Positions 1 to 9,170 are shown, numbered from the stretch's first letter. The stretch: 64,000 bases of DNA from an uncultured Bacteroidales bacterium (GCA_949297125.1 CASFRS010000020.1:20817-84816); one strand, 5' to 3'. Notes: generated from the sequence alone by a model not told the origin. Translations and numbers: made by a program.

Positions 1-133
1 TGGTCAGACAAGAACCCATGGCCTGCATTACCTGTTCGCTAACGAAGTTTTCCGAGGCGATAAGCTCTATGCCTTTCATCTGTCTCTCTTTCTCCCTTTC
101 GATGATGTCGAATATTTTTTTGTCTCTCTCCAT
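1..133 (-). CDS. glyA: Serine hydroxymethyltransferase, N-terminal fragment
   Basis: Only the first 44 codons lie in the window; the gene runs off the left edge. The encoded start, [18 protein letters not shown] followed by [12 protein letters not shown], is the N-terminal signature of GlyA, the PLP enzyme that converts serine and tetrahydrofolate to glycine and methylene-tetrahydrofolate in the cytoplasm. The ATG at 131-133 is the natural start because the family begins a few residues before the IFDxI motif. A near-perfect Bacteroidetes promoter lies just upstream, inside the end of the neighbouring barrel gene, so glyA probably forms its own transcription unit. Identification is firm from the conserved N-terminus although the PLP lysine is outside the window. 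Confidence 0.93.
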   Translation of the reverse strand, partial: MERDKKIFDIIEREKERQMKGIELIASENFVSEQVMQAMGSCLT

Positions 134-165
134 ATAAAATATATTTGGCATGTGATAAGTAGGCG

Positions 166-196
166 CAAAGTTACTACTTACAAAATTACCCCCAAA
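166..196 (-). promoter_or_regulatory. Promoter of glyA (TTTG-N19-TAnnTTTG)
   Basis: Read on the minus strand, TTTG (193-196) is followed after exactly 19 bases by TAACTTTG (166-173), a perfect match to the primary sigma factor consensus of Bacteroidetes. It sits 33 bases before the glyA start and overlaps the last codons of the upstream gene (stop at 178-180). Confidence 0.75.
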
Positions 197-894
197 GAAA
201 AACTCAATAAATTTATCCCGTTCTTCATGTAGACAGAGCCCGACTTTATCTCGGCATTCTCCTTTAACAGAACGTATTCGCCGGGTTTCCCGTCGACGGT
301 TATGCCCACTTCGTATCTGAAATCGATGGTGAAACGCGATATCTTAGCCGCCAGGCCTACTACGAAGCAGGCCGATGCCGGATTGATTCCGTTGTTTACA
401 ATAAGGTTGCAGTTGCCCGATGTCGCGGATTCGTTGTCGAAGTCGAAACTGTACCTGAACTTGGGCCCTCCGAAAAAGGAAAACTCGTACGGAGGCTTTT
501 TTACGAAACTGTACCCGTACAGCAGCGGGACGTCTATCGTTACGGTGCGCTTCGATATTTCGGAAACTTCGTTGGTACTGTTGTCGAACAGCCCGGTCGG
601 GATTGAGGCGCGCGTGCTGAAATAAGATGCCCCGGCTTCAACCTGCAGATAGTGCCGGTTGAAGTTTGTCCTGCCGAAAAGTGCCAGGCTTGCCCCTATG
701 CCCGATTCGTAGTCGGGGGCATACTCTTGCTCCGCCCAGTCTATGAACAGCGCCCTGTGGCTTGCAAAAGGGGCGTTTACGGCAGCCCTTATCCCGAAAT
801 TGAAGCGTTTTGCGGTATCTTCGTTTTTCGGTTCGGCAGCCATGCGGCAAAACTGGAACAGCAGCAGGGGCAATATGTATAGCCATTTGCTCAT
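178..894 (-). CDS. Outer-membrane beta-barrel protein, PorT-like
   Basis: The 238-residue product starts with a signal peptide ([15 protein letters not shown]) and continues with alternating aromatic/polar strands typical of the small barrels that Bacteroidetes databases group as OMP_b-brl or PorT-like proteins. The ligand and function are unknown. The open frame extends 11 codons upstream, but the ATG at 892-894 was chosen because it overlaps the stop of the flavin reductase gene as ATGA, implying translational coupling, and because it places the hydrophobic stretch at the N-terminus. It is the last gene of a pyrB-pyrI-flavin reductase-barrel run on the minus strand. Confidence 0.7.
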   Translation of the reverse strand: MSKWLYILPLLLFQFCRMAAEPKNEDTAKRFNFGIRAAVNAPFASHRALFIDWAEQEYAPDYESGIGASLALFGRTNFNRHYLQVEAGASYFSTRASIPTGLFDNSTNEVSEISKRTVTIDVPLLYGYSFVKKPPYEFSFFGGPKFRYSFDFDNESATSGNCNLIVNNGINPASACFVVGLAAKISRFTIDFRYEVGITVDGKPGEYVLLKENAEIKSGSVYMKNGINLLSFSLGVIL

Positions 895-1472
895 CGTTTC
901 CCTTTTTTCCTTTTCATTACCGACCACCCGAAGCGGCCGATCTCCCTGCCCAACAGGTAATAATGCCCGTGCGAATATGCAAGCAGCCCGGCTTTTTCAA
1001 GCATGAACCTGCCCGATTCCGAATCGATATAACTCTCGTCGGCAAGCACATCCACCACATTTGCCAGGAACATGTCGTGCGAACCCAGTTTCAGAATATC
1101 CGCAACGTTGCACTCTATACACAGAGGCGATTCCTTTATGTACGGGGCTTTCACCGCCGGAGCCATTATGGGGGTGAGGCCCGATTCTTTCCATTTGTCG
1201 AAATCCGCGCCGGAGCGAACCCCGCACCAGTCCGTGGCGCGCGCCATTTTCTCTGTCGTTAGGTTCAAGACAAAAGCCCTGTTTTTTTCTATTATCCCGT
1301 GCGAATACCTTTCGGGACGGACCGAGACGTAGCACATCGGCGGGTCGGTACACACCGTTCCCGTCCAACTTGCCGTAAAAAGGTTGAATTCTCCCTTATC
1401 CGCACCGCAACTTACAAGCAGTGCCGGCAACGGATAAATCATGGTGCCCGGTTTCCATATCTGATGCGCCAT
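891..1472 (-). CDS. Flavin reductase family protein
   Basis: A 193-residue protein with the pattern of the flavin reductase-like FMN-binding split barrel: MIYPLPALLVSC near the start, then NLFTASWTGTVCTDPPM and a VSVRPERYSHGII segment that typically contacts FMN. Members reduce flavins with NAD(P)H or bind FMN as stand-alone proteins, and the substrate here is unknown. The longest frame starts at a TTG (1478), but the ATG two codons later at 1470-1472 is the more likely start. It follows pyrI by about 20 bases and overlaps the next gene by four bases, so it is probably cotranscribed with pyrBI. Confidence 0.8.
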   Translation of the reverse strand: MAHQIWKPGTMIYPLPALLVSCGADKGEFNLFTASWTGTVCTDPPMCYVSVRPERYSHGIIEKNRAFVLNLTTEKMARATDWCGVRSGADFDKWKESGLTPIMAPAVKAPYIKESPLCIECNVADILKLGSHDMFLANVVDVLADESYIDSESGRFMLEKAGLLAYSHGHYYLLGREIGRFGWSVMKRKKGKR

Positions 1473-1495
1473 TTCCAAATTGCTTCAGAAGGGAA

Positions 1496-1957
1496 TCAGG
1501 TAAGTTTTATATCTTCGCGGTTTATAACCTGCTCGCAATATTTGCATTTAACCTTTACCGACTCTTTGTCCCTGATGTAAAAGACCGTCTGCATAGGCTC
1601 GTTGTTGGTGATGCACTTGGGGTTGTTGCATTTTATTATGCCGTGCAGTTCGGCAGGCAGTTCTACTTCGTGCTTGTCAATTACCTCGTAGTTGCGGATT
1701 ATGTTTATTTTTGCTTTGGGGGCAATAATGGCTATTTTGTTTATCTCCTCCTCGTCAATAAAAGTGTCGGCAATCTTTATTATGCCTTTTTTGCCAATCT
1801 GCTTGCTCATAAGGTTGTTGCCTATTGTTATGCTCTTGTCCATATCCTTGAGCTTGAGAATCTCTACAACCTTGAAGAGTTTGTCCGAAGGGATGTGGTC
1901 TATTACGGTGCCGTTTTCGAGAGCCGCTACTTTAAGCTCTTTCTTCAATTCGCTCAT
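1496..1957 (-). CDS. pyrI: Aspartate carbamoyltransferase regulatory subunit
   Basis: The 153-residue protein matches the PyrI family over its full length. The N-terminal allosteric nucleotide-binding domain contains [20 protein letters not shown]. The C-terminal zinc domain carries the four cysteines as CNNPKC and CKYC, which bind Zn and join regulatory to catalytic subunits. PyrI lets CTP and ATP tune the first committed step of pyrimidine synthesis. It lies 12 bases downstream of pyrB in the classical pyrBI order. Confidence 0.97.
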   Translation of the reverse strand: MSELKKELKVAALENGTVIDHIPSDKLFKVVEILKLKDMDKSITIGNNLMSKQIGKKGIIKIADTFIDEEEINKIAIIAPKAKINIIRNYEVIDKHEVELPAELHGIIKCNNPKCITNNEPMQTVFYIRDKESVKVKCKYCEQVINREDIKLT

Positions 1958-1969
1958 AACGCTTTCAGA

Positions 1970-2884
1970 TTAAATTTTAATACCCAGAACTTTGCAAATA
2001 ATGGCCTGCCGGGCGTATACGCCGTTTCTGGCCTGTTCAAAATAATAAGCCTTGGGGTTGTTGTCCACATCGGTGGATATTTCATTTACCCGAGGCAGCG
2101 GGTGCAATACGCGCAGGTTCGGTTTGGAGTTCTCCAGCATCTGGTTGTGCAGCGTATAAATATCCTTCACCTTTTCATAAACCATCAGATCGGTAAAACG
2201 TTCCCTCTGCACTCTCGTCATATACAGGATGTCGGCATTGTTTATCACCTCTTCGGTAAACTCGTCGTGTTCAAAATACCTTATTCCCTTGCTGTCGCAG
2301 AATTTCTTGTAATCGTCGGGTATTTTAAGTTCTTCCGGCGCCACGAAATGGAACGTAGGCGAGAAGTGCGACATGGCCATTATAAGCGAATGGACCGTCC
2401 TGCCGTATTTGAGGTCTCCCACCATGGTTATGTTCAGGCCGTCAAGTTTCCCCTGCGTCTTGTATATGGAATACAGGTCGAGCATCGTCTGCGACGGATG
2501 CTGGTTTGCCCCGTCCCCCGCATTGATTATCGGCTTGCTCGAAATTTCCGATGCGTACCTGGCAGCCCCGTCAAGGTAGTGGCGCATGATTATCAGGTCT
2601 ACATAGTTGCTTACCATCATTATGGTATCTTTCAGGGTCTCGCCTTTAGTGGAACTTGTGGTGGAAGCATCGGAAAACCCTATGATTCTCCCGCCCAGGC
2701 GGTTCACGGCAGTTTCAAAACTCAGCCTTGTACGGGTAGAAGGCTCAAAAAACAGTGTTGCTACGACTTTCCCTTCAAGCAGCCTGCGGTTGGGGTTCTC
2801 TTCAAAAAGGCGGGCATTCTCCAGAACCTCCAGAATATCATCTTTGGAATAATCGGTTATGGATACCAGACTCTCATTCTTCAT
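1970..2884 (-). CDS. pyrB: Aspartate carbamoyltransferase catalytic subunit
   Basis: PyrB joins carbamoyl phosphate and aspartate to give carbamoyl aspartate. The 304-residue product has the carbamoyl-phosphate signature [15 protein letters not shown], the loop [10 protein letters not shown] with its catalytic Ser and Lys, the HPSQTMLD segment and HPLPRVNEI near the C-terminus. The frame stays open about 110 codons further upstream, but that extension has no family similarity. The ATG at 2882-2884 gives the normal length of about 305 residues. The gene heads a minus-strand run pyrB-pyrI-flavin reductase-barrel. No obvious attenuator is visible upstream. Confidence 0.97.
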   Translation of the reverse strand: MKNESLVSITDYSKDDILEVLENARLFEENPNRRLLEGKVVATLFFEPSTRTRLSFETAVNRLGGRIIGFSDASTTSSTKGETLKDTIMMVSNYVDLIIMRHYLDGAARYASEISSKPIINAGDGANQHPSQTMLDLYSIYKTQGKLDGLNITMVGDLKYGRTVHSLIMAMSHFSPTFHFVAPEELKIPDDYKKFCDSKGIRYFEHDEFTEEVINNADILYMTRVQRERFTDLMVYEKVKDIYTLHNQMLENSKPNLRVLHPLPRVNEISTDVDNNPKAYYFEQARNGVYARQAIICKVLGIKI

Positions 2885-3239
2885 ATAAGTACAATAAAAA
2901 ACAGTTTCAAAAGGAAATACCTTACAAATATACGCACATATACGCACACGGCACTCCCCGTTGGTTTTAAGTACGTGAAACACCCTGCGCCGTATTTGCC
3001 CAGGAATCGGTATAACTGAATACAAAGCTATAAAAAAAATACAAATAACAATCCATCGGGCTGCCTTAAAAACTCCATTTGCCGCCATGAACGACGGAAG
3101 CCCAACCGTATATGCGGGACATGGCCGCAGCCCGGGAGATTCCGCCATACAGCACCTGTTCCCTTCATTGTTTTTCGTTGCCATAGAATTGCCTTTTACA
3201 GTGGCGGGAATATGCAATTTCCCGCCCCGTCAAGGATAT
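2885..3239. other. Intergenic stretch without recognised genes
   Basis: Between the start of pyrB and the first 225-bp repeat unit. Apart from the candidate pyrB -7 element I see no gene, RNA or clear hairpin here. Short open frames in this stretch have no recognisable content. Confidence 0.5.
2925..2932 (-). promoter_or_regulatory. Possible -7 element of pyrB
   Basis: TATATTTG on the minus strand fits TAnnTTTG and lies about 40 bases before the pyrB start. No TTTG is found at the expected distance upstream, so only the -7 half is supported. Confidence 0.4.
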
Positions 3240-3760
3240 GGAATTTACTTGGGTAAAAGACCGAGGGCGAAACCCGAAAGCCGTGCCGCAGATTGCACGT
3301 TATTTCGTTCCAATCACAATCTGTTGTTGCCTGTTTGTCCCCAATAAGGAGTTCCTATATCGGCCGCACCAACCGCAGGGTTTTGCGCTTCAATATCGAA
3401 AGACATGCTCCAAAGGGGCGAAAGAGCGTGTGAGATGTGGTGCGGATAAAGGGGGCGGCCGACGGGAATTTACTTGGGTAAATGACCGAGGGCGAAACCC
3501 GAAAGCCGTGCCGCAGATTGCACGTTATTTCGTTCCAATCACAATCTGTTGTTTCCTGTTCGCCCCAAATAGGGGGTTCCTATATCGGCCGCACCAACCG
3601 CAGGATTTTGCGCTTCAATATCGAAAGACATGCCCCAAAGGAGCGAAAGAGCGTGTGAGATGTGGTGCGGATAAAGGGGGCGGCCGACGGGAATTTACTT
3701 TGGTAAAAGACCGAGGGCGAAACCCGAAAGCCGTGCCGCAGATTGCACGTTATTTCGTTC
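3240..3760 (+). repeat. Tandem array of a 225-bp repeat (array A, 2.3 units)
   Basis: Three starts of the same sequence (GAATTTACTTGGGTAAA-like) occur at 3241, 3466 and 3691, spaced exactly 225 bases apart. Two complete units differ at only a handful of positions. The third is cut off after about 70 bases, at CGTTATTTCGTTCC, and then runs into the promoter of the PBP1A gene. The same family occurs inverted at 10.39-10.71 kb with the same 225-base period. The unit begins with an imperfect palindrome (TTTACTTGGGTAAA). Because 225 is a multiple of three, the array also carries an open frame of 182 codons, which I regard as a by-product. No transposase or terminal repeats accompany it. Confidence 0.9.
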
Positions 3761-3775
3761 CTTTCACTATCTTTG
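3743..3775 (+). promoter_or_regulatory. Promoter of the PBP1A gene at the repeat edge
   Basis: TATCTTTG (3768-3775) is a perfect -7 element. The nearest upstream TTG (3743-3745) lies inside the conserved end of the repeat, 22 bases before it, slightly longer than the ideal spacing of 19. The start codon of the gene follows 23 bases later. Confidence 0.6.
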
Positions 3776-3798
3776 TTGCGCAATAACCAACATACGCA

Positions 3799-6183
3799 AT
3801 GACAAGTCGAAACAAATCAAATACGGGCTCCGGAAAATCGCGGCAGGCACGGGTGGTAAAAATAATGTGGCGGCTCTTCTTCATTATGGTGGCTGCCGTT
3901 GCACTTGTATTCGTACTTATAGCGCGCGGTTGCATAGGGTATATGCCGCCGATAGAAGAACTGGAGAATCCAAAGGACAAATTTGCATCGGAGATATATT
4001 CGTCCGATATGGTAGTGTTGGGAAACTACTACCAAAGTCAGGGGAATCGTGTCTATACCGATTATCAGGATATTTCGCCCGGCCTTGTAAATGCGCTTGT
4101 GGCAACCGAGGACGTCCGGTTCTACGACCACTCCGGAATAGACTTCAAGGCTTTGGCAAGAGCCGTATTCAAGCGGCTTCTGTTTATGGGCGAAAGCGCA
4201 GGAGGCGGCAGTACCATAACCCAGCAGCTGGCCAAGCAGCTCTACTCGCCAAATGCCGAGAACAAGATAGAACGCCTTTTCCAGAAACCTATCGAGTGGG
4301 TCATTGCCATACAGCTTGAGCGTTTCTATACAAAGGAAGAGATAATAAAGATGTATCTGAACAAGTTCGATTTCCTGTACAATGCCGTAGGTGTGCAGTC
4401 GGCTGCGGCCGTATATTTCAGCACTACGCCCGACAAGTTGAAAATCGAGGAATCGGCCATGTTGGTGGGCATGTGCAAAAATCCGTCGTACTATAACCCC
4501 ATACGGCATTACGAGCGTACGTTGGGGCGTCGCAATACCGTATTGCAGCAGATGCAGAAAGCCGGCTACATAACCGCGCAGGAGTGCGATTCGTTGCAGA
4601 AAATCCCCTTGAACATAAAGTTCAGCCGGGCCGACCATAAAGAAGGTCCTGCGCCCTATTTCAGGGAAAAGCTGAGGCTTATGCTGACGGCGAAAAAACC
4701 CGAACGGAAAGATTACCGCCAGTGGCAGAAGCAGCAATACATAGACGATTCCATGGCATGGGCCGACAATCCCCTCTACGGGTGGTGCGAGAAAACGCGC
4801 AAGCCCGACGGGACAAAATACAATATCTATACCGACGGGTTGAAGATATACACCACAATCGACTCCCGTATGCAGAAATATGCCGAGGAAGCCGTAGAAG
4901 AACATATCAACAAAGACCTTCAACCCAAGTTCTTCAACGAACTGAAAAACAAGAGAAACGCGCCGTTCTCCGCCACGGTATCGCAGGCGGAGATAGAAGA
5001 TATGCTCGACAGGGCCATGAGGCAGAGCGACAGATACCGGATAATGAAAAAAGCGGGAAAAAGCGAATCGGAAATCAAGGATGCCTTCGCTACGCCGCGC
5101 GACATGCAGGTATATACGCTCAACGGCATAAGGGATACCCTCCTTTCGCCGATGGATTCAATCCGTTATTACAAATCGTTCCTGCGTGCCGGGTTCATGG
5201 TGATGAACTCCAGGACGGGGCATGTAAAAGCATATGTCGGAGGCGTGGATTTCAACCGTTTCCAATACGATATGGTATCGGCCGGACGCCGTCAGGTAGG
5301 GTCTACAATCAAGCCTTTCCTCTATACTCTGGCAATGGAAGAGGGCTTCACGCCGTGCGACCTTGCGCCAAACGAGCAACCGCACATAGTCGATCCCTAT
5401 ACCGGAACCGTCTGGTCGCCCCGCAACTCTTCCGACAAAAGGGTAGGGGAAATGGTAACCCTGCGCTGGGGGCTGGCAACGTCCAACAACTGGATATCCG
5501 CATGGCTCATGTCGCAGTTGTCGCCCGAAGCGTTGGCGAACCTGATGCATTCGTTCGGTATCCGCAACTACATCGACCCGGTAATATCGCTGTGTCTCGG
5601 TCCGGCCGAAGTGTCGGTAGAAGAAATGGTAACCGCATATACGGCATTCTCAAACAAAGGTATACGGGTCGATCCCTTGTATGTAACAAGGATAGAAGAC
5701 AACTTCGGCAATGTAATATCCACCTTTACACCGCGTATGACGGAAGTAATAAGCGAAAATGCGTACTATAAAATCCTTTCCCTGCTTCAGGATGTAGTAA
5801 ATTACGGTACCGGTTCAAGAATCCGTTTCCGTTACAACATAACCGCGCCCATGGGAGGAAAGACAGGTACGACAAACAACAATTCCGACGGTTGGTTCAT
5901 GGCATTTACACCCCAGCTTGCAGCAGGCGTATGGGTCGGCGGGGAGGACCGCTCTATCCATTTCGACAGAATGGCGCTCGGGCAAGGGGCTTCCATGGCT
6001 TTGCCCATATACGGGCTGTTTATACAGAAAGTCTATGCCGACCCCTCGCTCGGATATACGCAGGAGGAGAATTTCGTGGTTCCGCCCGAGTTCTCCGACC
6101 CGTGCAAAGGCTCATCCTCAAGCGCTGTGCAGATCGAGCAGCCCGGCGAATACGAGGAGGTAATAGAAGGAATATTTGAATAG
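3799..6183 (+). CDS. mrcA: Bifunctional penicillin-binding protein 1A (class A PBP)
   Basis: A 794-residue inner-membrane enzyme that polymerises lipid II and cross-links peptidoglycan. After a basic cytoplasmic tail there is one membrane helix (about residues 22-42). The glycosyltransferase-51 domain shows ATEDVRFYDHSGID with catalytic Glu104, and GGSTITQQLAKQL near 137-148. The transpeptidase domain has the three penicillin-binding motifs: S502-TIK, S562-N-N and K688-TGT. Length and domain order are those of PBP1A. The start ATG at 3799 lies just downstream of a -7 element at the edge of the 225-bp repeat array, and a strong terminator follows, so the gene is probably monocistronic. Confidence 0.96.
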   Translation: MTSRNKSNTGSGKSRQARVVKIMWRLFFIMVAAVALVFVLIARGCIGYMPPIEELENPKDKFASEIYSSDMVVLGNYYQSQGNRVYTDYQDISPGLVNALVATEDVRFYDHSGIDFKALARAVFKRLLFMGESAGGGSTITQQLAKQLYSPNAENKIERLFQKPIEWVIAIQLERFYTKEEIIKMYLNKFDFLYNAVGVQSAAAVYFSTTPDKLKIEESAMLVGMCKNPSYYNPIRHYERTLGRRNTVLQQMQKAGYITAQECDSLQKIPLNIKFSRADHKEGPAPYFREKLRLMLTAKKPERKDYRQWQKQQYIDDSMAWADNPLYGWCEKTRKPDGTKYNIYTDGLKIYTTIDSRMQKYAEEAVEEHINKDLQPKFFNELKNKRNAPFSATVSQAEIEDMLDRAMRQSDRYRIMKKAGKSESEIKDAFATPRDMQVYTLNGIRDTLLSPMDSIRYYKSFLRAGFMVMNSRTGHVKAYVGGVDFNRFQYDMVSAGRRQVGSTIKPFLYTLAMEEGFTPCDLAPNEQPHIVDPYTGTVWSPRNSSDKRVGEMVTLRWGLATSNNWISAWLMSQLSPEALANLMHSFGIRNYIDPVISLCLGPAEVSVEEMVTAYTAFSNKGIRVDPLYVTRIEDNFGNVISTFTPRMTEVISENAYYKILSLLQDVVNYGTGSRIRFRYNITAPMGGKTGTTNNNSDGWFMAFTPQLAAGVWVGGEDRSIHFDRMALGQGASMALPIYGLFIQKVYADPSLGYTQEENFVVPPEFSDPCKGSSSSAVQIEQPGEYEEVIEGIFE

Positions 6184-6203
6184 GGGTGCTTTGCCTGACA
6201 GAT

Positions 6204-6252
6204 AAAAACGGGAGCAGGTACACATCTTTACCGTACCTGCTCCCGTTTTTTT
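6204..6252 (+). terminator. Intrinsic terminator after the PBP1A gene
   Basis: A long hairpin with stem AAACGGGAGCAGGTAC paired to GTACCTGCTCCCGTTT is followed by a run of T. It lies 20 bases after the stop codon. Confidence 0.9.
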
Positions 6253-6357
6253 GTGCTGATTAACCCGGGACGGGCTTGAAGCGTTATTTCCGTGCACTCC
6301 CGGCAAGCATGGGCATTCAAGCCCAAAAGGGCCGGAAATGCCAGACGGATAGAGGAA

Positions 6358-7647
6358 TTATTCGCAATACACCTCCCTGATTACAATGGCGCGGGAAGAT
6401 GTGCCGGGCAATTCTCCGTCGTTGGTAGCTTTCAGTATCTGATTCCTGTTCGCCCCGTAGAAAAGCAGCATGTCTATGGCTCTGTTGGCCCGTGCGTTCC
6501 TCAACCTTATGTTTATGTTTTTAGAGCCGGTCGCATTATCGGCGTACCCGCATATTTCATATGTGTTGTCGGGGTTGTTTTTCATGATTTCGGCCACTTC
6601 CCGCAATTTCCTCAGGTCTTCGTTGCTGAGGACCGACGACCCTATGGGGTATTCGATTGTTGCCAGAACCCTGCTCCCTGCTACGGTTGCAGCTGGCTCC
6701 TCCTTGACTGCCGCGGGAGCAGGAACCTTCTGCAGAGCCTTGTTCTCTTCGGCAAGGGCAGTATTCTCCTCCTTCAACCGGCCGTTTTCGGCAAGCAAAT
6801 CGTTGTATCGGCTCTCCATGTCATTTAAAGCAACGCGGTATCCATCTATTTCGTTCCGGTAAACATCCGGGTTGAAGGCTGCCGTACCGCGCGGTTTGAA
6901 CCTGTAAGAGAAGGAGAGCCCTACCGAGCCGAAAAAATCCCCGCGTCTTATTTTATAGCCGTTCCAGAACTGTCCGTCGAACGAGTTGGCCACCCATCCC
7001 GCTTTAACGTCTATGTTCATGTCCCAGCCGGCCGAAAGCCGGAACCTGTTCTGGATGCCTATATTTATGGTGGGAGAATAGATATTGTAATCGCCGCGGG
7101 TATTGGTTGCGGCATTTACCTTGTTGCCGCTGTTGACCATAAGGCCTGCGCCACCCGACAGAATCAGGTCGTAAACCCTGTCGTCCTTTACCTTCCCGAG
7201 CGAGTTCAGAAGGCTGACAAAGACGTCTATGTTCGGGTTGAAGGCAAAAAAGCGCTGAACCTGCAGCTCTCTTATGCCATATCGTGTTTTTGACAGATCC
7301 CATGTTTCGCCGGGCACAATGAAGTTTCCCCCCTCGCCGTTAAGCACTGCCCCTTTGTATTGTGCCGCATCCACTCCGAATTTCATACCTATCCACGGGG
7401 TAATCCATTTCCCGAAGAAGAGCGAGCCGCCATACCCTATGCGGTGTTTGAAATAGAGTTGGTTGTCCTCCTGGCCCATGTAAACGTTGGCATTGCCGCC
7501 GAAAGAGAAGAACCAGTTCTGTTTCCCCTTGTTTACAACAAACCCGTTTCCGTCGGGAATACCGGCCTTCGGTCCGGTCTGGCCGTAGGCGTCCGCCATT
7601 GTCGAACCGGCTATGAAAATGGCTAAAATCAAAACCGTCCTTTTCAT
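6358..7647 (-). CDS. OmpA-like outer-membrane protein
   Basis: A 429-residue protein that should tie the outer membrane to peptidoglycan. A signal peptide (MKRTVLILAIFIAG...AYGQ) is followed by a beta-barrel-like region of about 240 residues, then a heptad-rich coiled-coil segment around LLAENGRLKEENTALAEENKAL, and finally an OmpA/MotB domain of about 105 residues with GYADNATGSKNINIRLRNARA, which contains the peptidoglycan-binding Asp and Arg. The open frame extends 31 codons further upstream, but the ATG at 7645-7647 starts the signal peptide and lies about 85 bases behind a consensus promoter. The architecture is common for major outer-membrane proteins of Bacteroidales. Confidence 0.9.
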   Translation of the reverse strand: MKRTVLILAIFIAGSTMADAYGQTGPKAGIPDGNGFVVNKGKQNWFFSFGGNANVYMGQEDNQLYFKHRIGYGGSLFFGKWITPWIGMKFGVDAAQYKGAVLNGEGGNFIVPGETWDLSKTRYGIRELQVQRFFAFNPNIDVFVSLLNSLGKVKDDRVYDLILSGGAGLMVNSGNKVNAATNTRGDYNIYSPTINIGIQNRFRLSAGWDMNIDVKAGWVANSFDGQFWNGYKIRRGDFFGSVGLSFSYRFKPRGTAAFNPDVYRNEIDGYRVALNDMESRYNDLLAENGRLKEENTALAEENKALQKVPAPAAVKEEPAATVAGSRVLATIEYPIGSSVLSNEDLRKLREVAEIMKNNPDNTYEICGYADNATGSKNINIRLRNARANRAIDMLLFYGANRNQILKATNDGELPGTSSRAIVIREVYCE

Positions 7648-7737
7648 CTTGTCCAAATTAAAATACGAGTTATGTGCCGGCCTTGAGCGCAACCTCTCCG
7701 GCACAGCCTGCCGGGAATGGAAGCCCATATCCCAATA

Positions 7738-7768
7738 CAAACTTACGTAAATTAATCAAACAATCAAA
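7738..7768 (-). promoter_or_regulatory. Promoter of the OmpA-like gene
   Basis: On the minus strand TTTG (7765-7768), 19 bases, TAAGTTTG (7738-7745): a perfect fit to the Bacteroidetes consensus. The leader to the start codon is about 85 bases, as is common for abundant outer-membrane proteins. Confidence 0.8.
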
Positions 7769-7817
7769 AGGTTATATGAAAAAATGGGAAACCCGGCATT
7801 TTCCGGCGATTTCGGCA

Positions 7818-8570
7818 TTACAGGACTGCGAGCGTGTCGTTTTTCAATACCGGCGCAAGCCTGTCGGCGATATCGGAGTATTCTTTGGTGCAAAGAAAAC
7901 GGTTTATCGACTCGATGTGCCCGAAATGGTGCAGGTCTGTCCCCAGAAAAGAGACGTACCCCCTGTCTATAAGCCACAGGGCCGTCTCCTTTTCGGCCTC
8001 GCCGTAATATCCGCTGAGCGACAGGATGTTTATCTGGAATTCGCACCCTGCCTCTATAAGTTCCGTATATACCTTCCGTTTGCGCTGGTAATACGAGTAA
8101 CGTTCCGGATGGGCCAGTACGGGTCTGATATCCTTCAGTTGCAGTTCAAAAATAATATTCTTCAGGTCGAAGGCCGGCTGGACAAAAGAATTTTCTATCA
8201 GCAGGTGCCTCCCCGGCATCAGTATGTAACCGTCGTTTTTCAATATTTCGCCGAACTTTCCGTCCATCCTGTATTCTGCCGAATAGGAAACCGGTATGTC
8301 CATGCCGTTTTCAGAAAGGGCCTTCCCCAACTCTCCGTAAGCGGCTGCAATGGTTTGCGGCGTATTTTCAAAAGTCTCCTCAGTTACGTGCGGCGTAGCG
8401 ATTATATTTTTGATACCCCACTGCTGCATGGTCTCGACAAGCGATACGGAAACTGCCGTATCCTTTGCCCCGTCGTCTATCCCGGGCAGGATATGGCAGT
8501 GGATATCGGTGGTAAAACAGAGCTTCTGAGGCTCGGTATATCTATTTTTTCCAAACAGCCCGAAAAACAT
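7818..8570 (-). CDS. CpsB/CapC-type tyrosine-protein phosphatase (PHP fold)
   Basis: A 250-residue Mn-dependent phosphotyrosine phosphatase of the CpsB/YwqE family. Visible metal-binding motifs are DIHCHILPGIDDGAKD, IIATPHVTEE, LAHPERYSYY and LGTDLHH. Such enzymes dephosphorylate BY-kinases of the Wzc type that control polysaccharide chain length. The likely partner is the Wzc homologue at 19.6-21.9 kb, although this gene stands about 12 kb away outside the polysaccharide locus. The ATG at 8568-8570 (MFFGLFGKNRY) gives the usual N-terminus; an in-frame ATG nine codons earlier (8597) would add a hydrophobic stretch. Confidence 0.88.
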   Translation of the reverse strand: MFFGLFGKNRYTEPQKLCFTTDIHCHILPGIDDGAKDTAVSVSLVETMQQWGIKNIIATPHVTEETFENTPQTIAAAYGELGKALSENGMDIPVSYSAEYRMDGKFGEILKNDGYILMPGRHLLIENSFVQPAFDLKNIIFELQLKDIRPVLAHPERYSYYQRKRKVYTELIEAGCEFQINILSLSGYYGEAEKETALWLIDRGYVSFLGTDLHHFGHIESINRFLCTKEYSDIADRLAPVLKNDTLAVL

Positions 8571-8662
8571 CGCAAGAAGAATTATGGCGTAAAACAAAAG
8601 CCGGAGCGGCAGCAGGAAAAGACCGCCAGCCGGTTAGCCCGCCCCTTGTCGGGGCGGCACAA

Positions 8663-8670
8663 CAAAAATA
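8663..8670 (-). promoter_or_regulatory. Possible -7 element of the phosphatase gene
   Basis: TATTTTTG on the minus strand fits TAnnTTTG. No matching -33 TTTG is present. Between it and the start codon lies a GC-rich hairpin (GCCCC-TTGTC-GGGGC, 8641-8655) of unknown role. Confidence 0.35.
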
Positions 8671-8729
8671 TCTATTTTTACCGTAAAAACATAAATAAAA
8701 AAGATAAATGAAACTACGCCGTAAAAACT

Positions 8730-8761
8730 TTTGTCTTATTGAAAAATTATGACTACATTTG
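8730..8761 (+). promoter_or_regulatory. Promoter of rpmE2
   Basis: TTTG (8730-8733), 20 bases, TACATTTG (8754-8761): near-perfect consensus. It is followed by an 82-base leader to the bL31 start codon. Confidence 0.75.
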
Positions 8762-8843
8762 CACGCCATTACGAAAAAACTCTGCGTGCTACCAACACGC
8801 AAAACAGTAGAGAATTAAGGACAACAATTAAAATTATTATAAG

Positions 8844-9107
8844 ATGAAAAAAGGACTTCATCCCGAAAATTACCGCGAAGTGGTATTTAAAGACATGTCG
8901 AACGAAGATATATTCATAACCCGTTCGACAGTTGCAACGAAAGAGACTATAGAGATCGACGGTGTAACATATCCTTTGGTAAAACTTGAAATAACCAATA
9001 CTTCGCATCCGTTCTTCACCGGAAAGCAGAAGCTCGTGGACACCGCAGGACGTGTCGACAAGTTCATGAGTCGTTACGCAAAACACATGGAAGGGAAGAA
9101 GAAATAA
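8844..9107 (+). CDS. rpmE2: Ribosomal protein bL31, type B
   Basis: An 87-residue protein of the large ribosomal subunit. It matches the type B (YkgM) branch: MKKGLHPENYREVVFKDMS at the start, then EITNTSHPFFTGKQKLVDTAGRV near the centre and a basic tail. The zinc-binding cysteines of type A L31 are absent, so it is the zinc-free C- form. It has its own promoter and a strong terminator. Type B may be the only or main form in this organism; other L31 genes could lie outside the window. Confidence 0.97.
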   Translation: MKKGLHPENYREVVFKDMSNEDIFITRSTVATKETIEIDGVTYPLVKLEITNTSHPFFTGKQKLVDTAGRVDKFMSRYAKHMEGKKK

Positions 9108-9121
9108 TCTTTCATATAAAG

Positions 9122-9170
9122 AAAAAAGAAGCAGGAGAGAATAGCAAAGTTCTCTCCTGCTTCTTTTTTT
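9122..9170. terminator. Bidirectional terminator between rpmE2 and hsp20
   Basis: The hairpin AAGAAGCAGGAGAGA ... TCTCTCCTGCTTCTT has T runs on both outer sides, so it can end rpmE2 on the plus strand and the Hsp20 gene on the minus strand. Confidence 0.88.

Noticed and set aside
1421..3019. 532-codon open frame antisense to pyrI and pyrB
   Set aside because: Opposite conserved genes, no domain, unusual composition.
3240..3760. CRISPR array
   Set aside because: The repeat period is 225 bases with nearly identical spacers between units, unlike CRISPR repeats of 24-47 bases with unique spacers, and no cas genes are present.
3238..3786. 182-codon open frame through repeat array A, and similar frames in array B
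   Set aside because: The frame stays open because the unit is 225 bases, a multiple of three. There is no start signal and the peptide has no recognisable domain. Frames also exist on the other strand. I treat them as by-products of the repeat.
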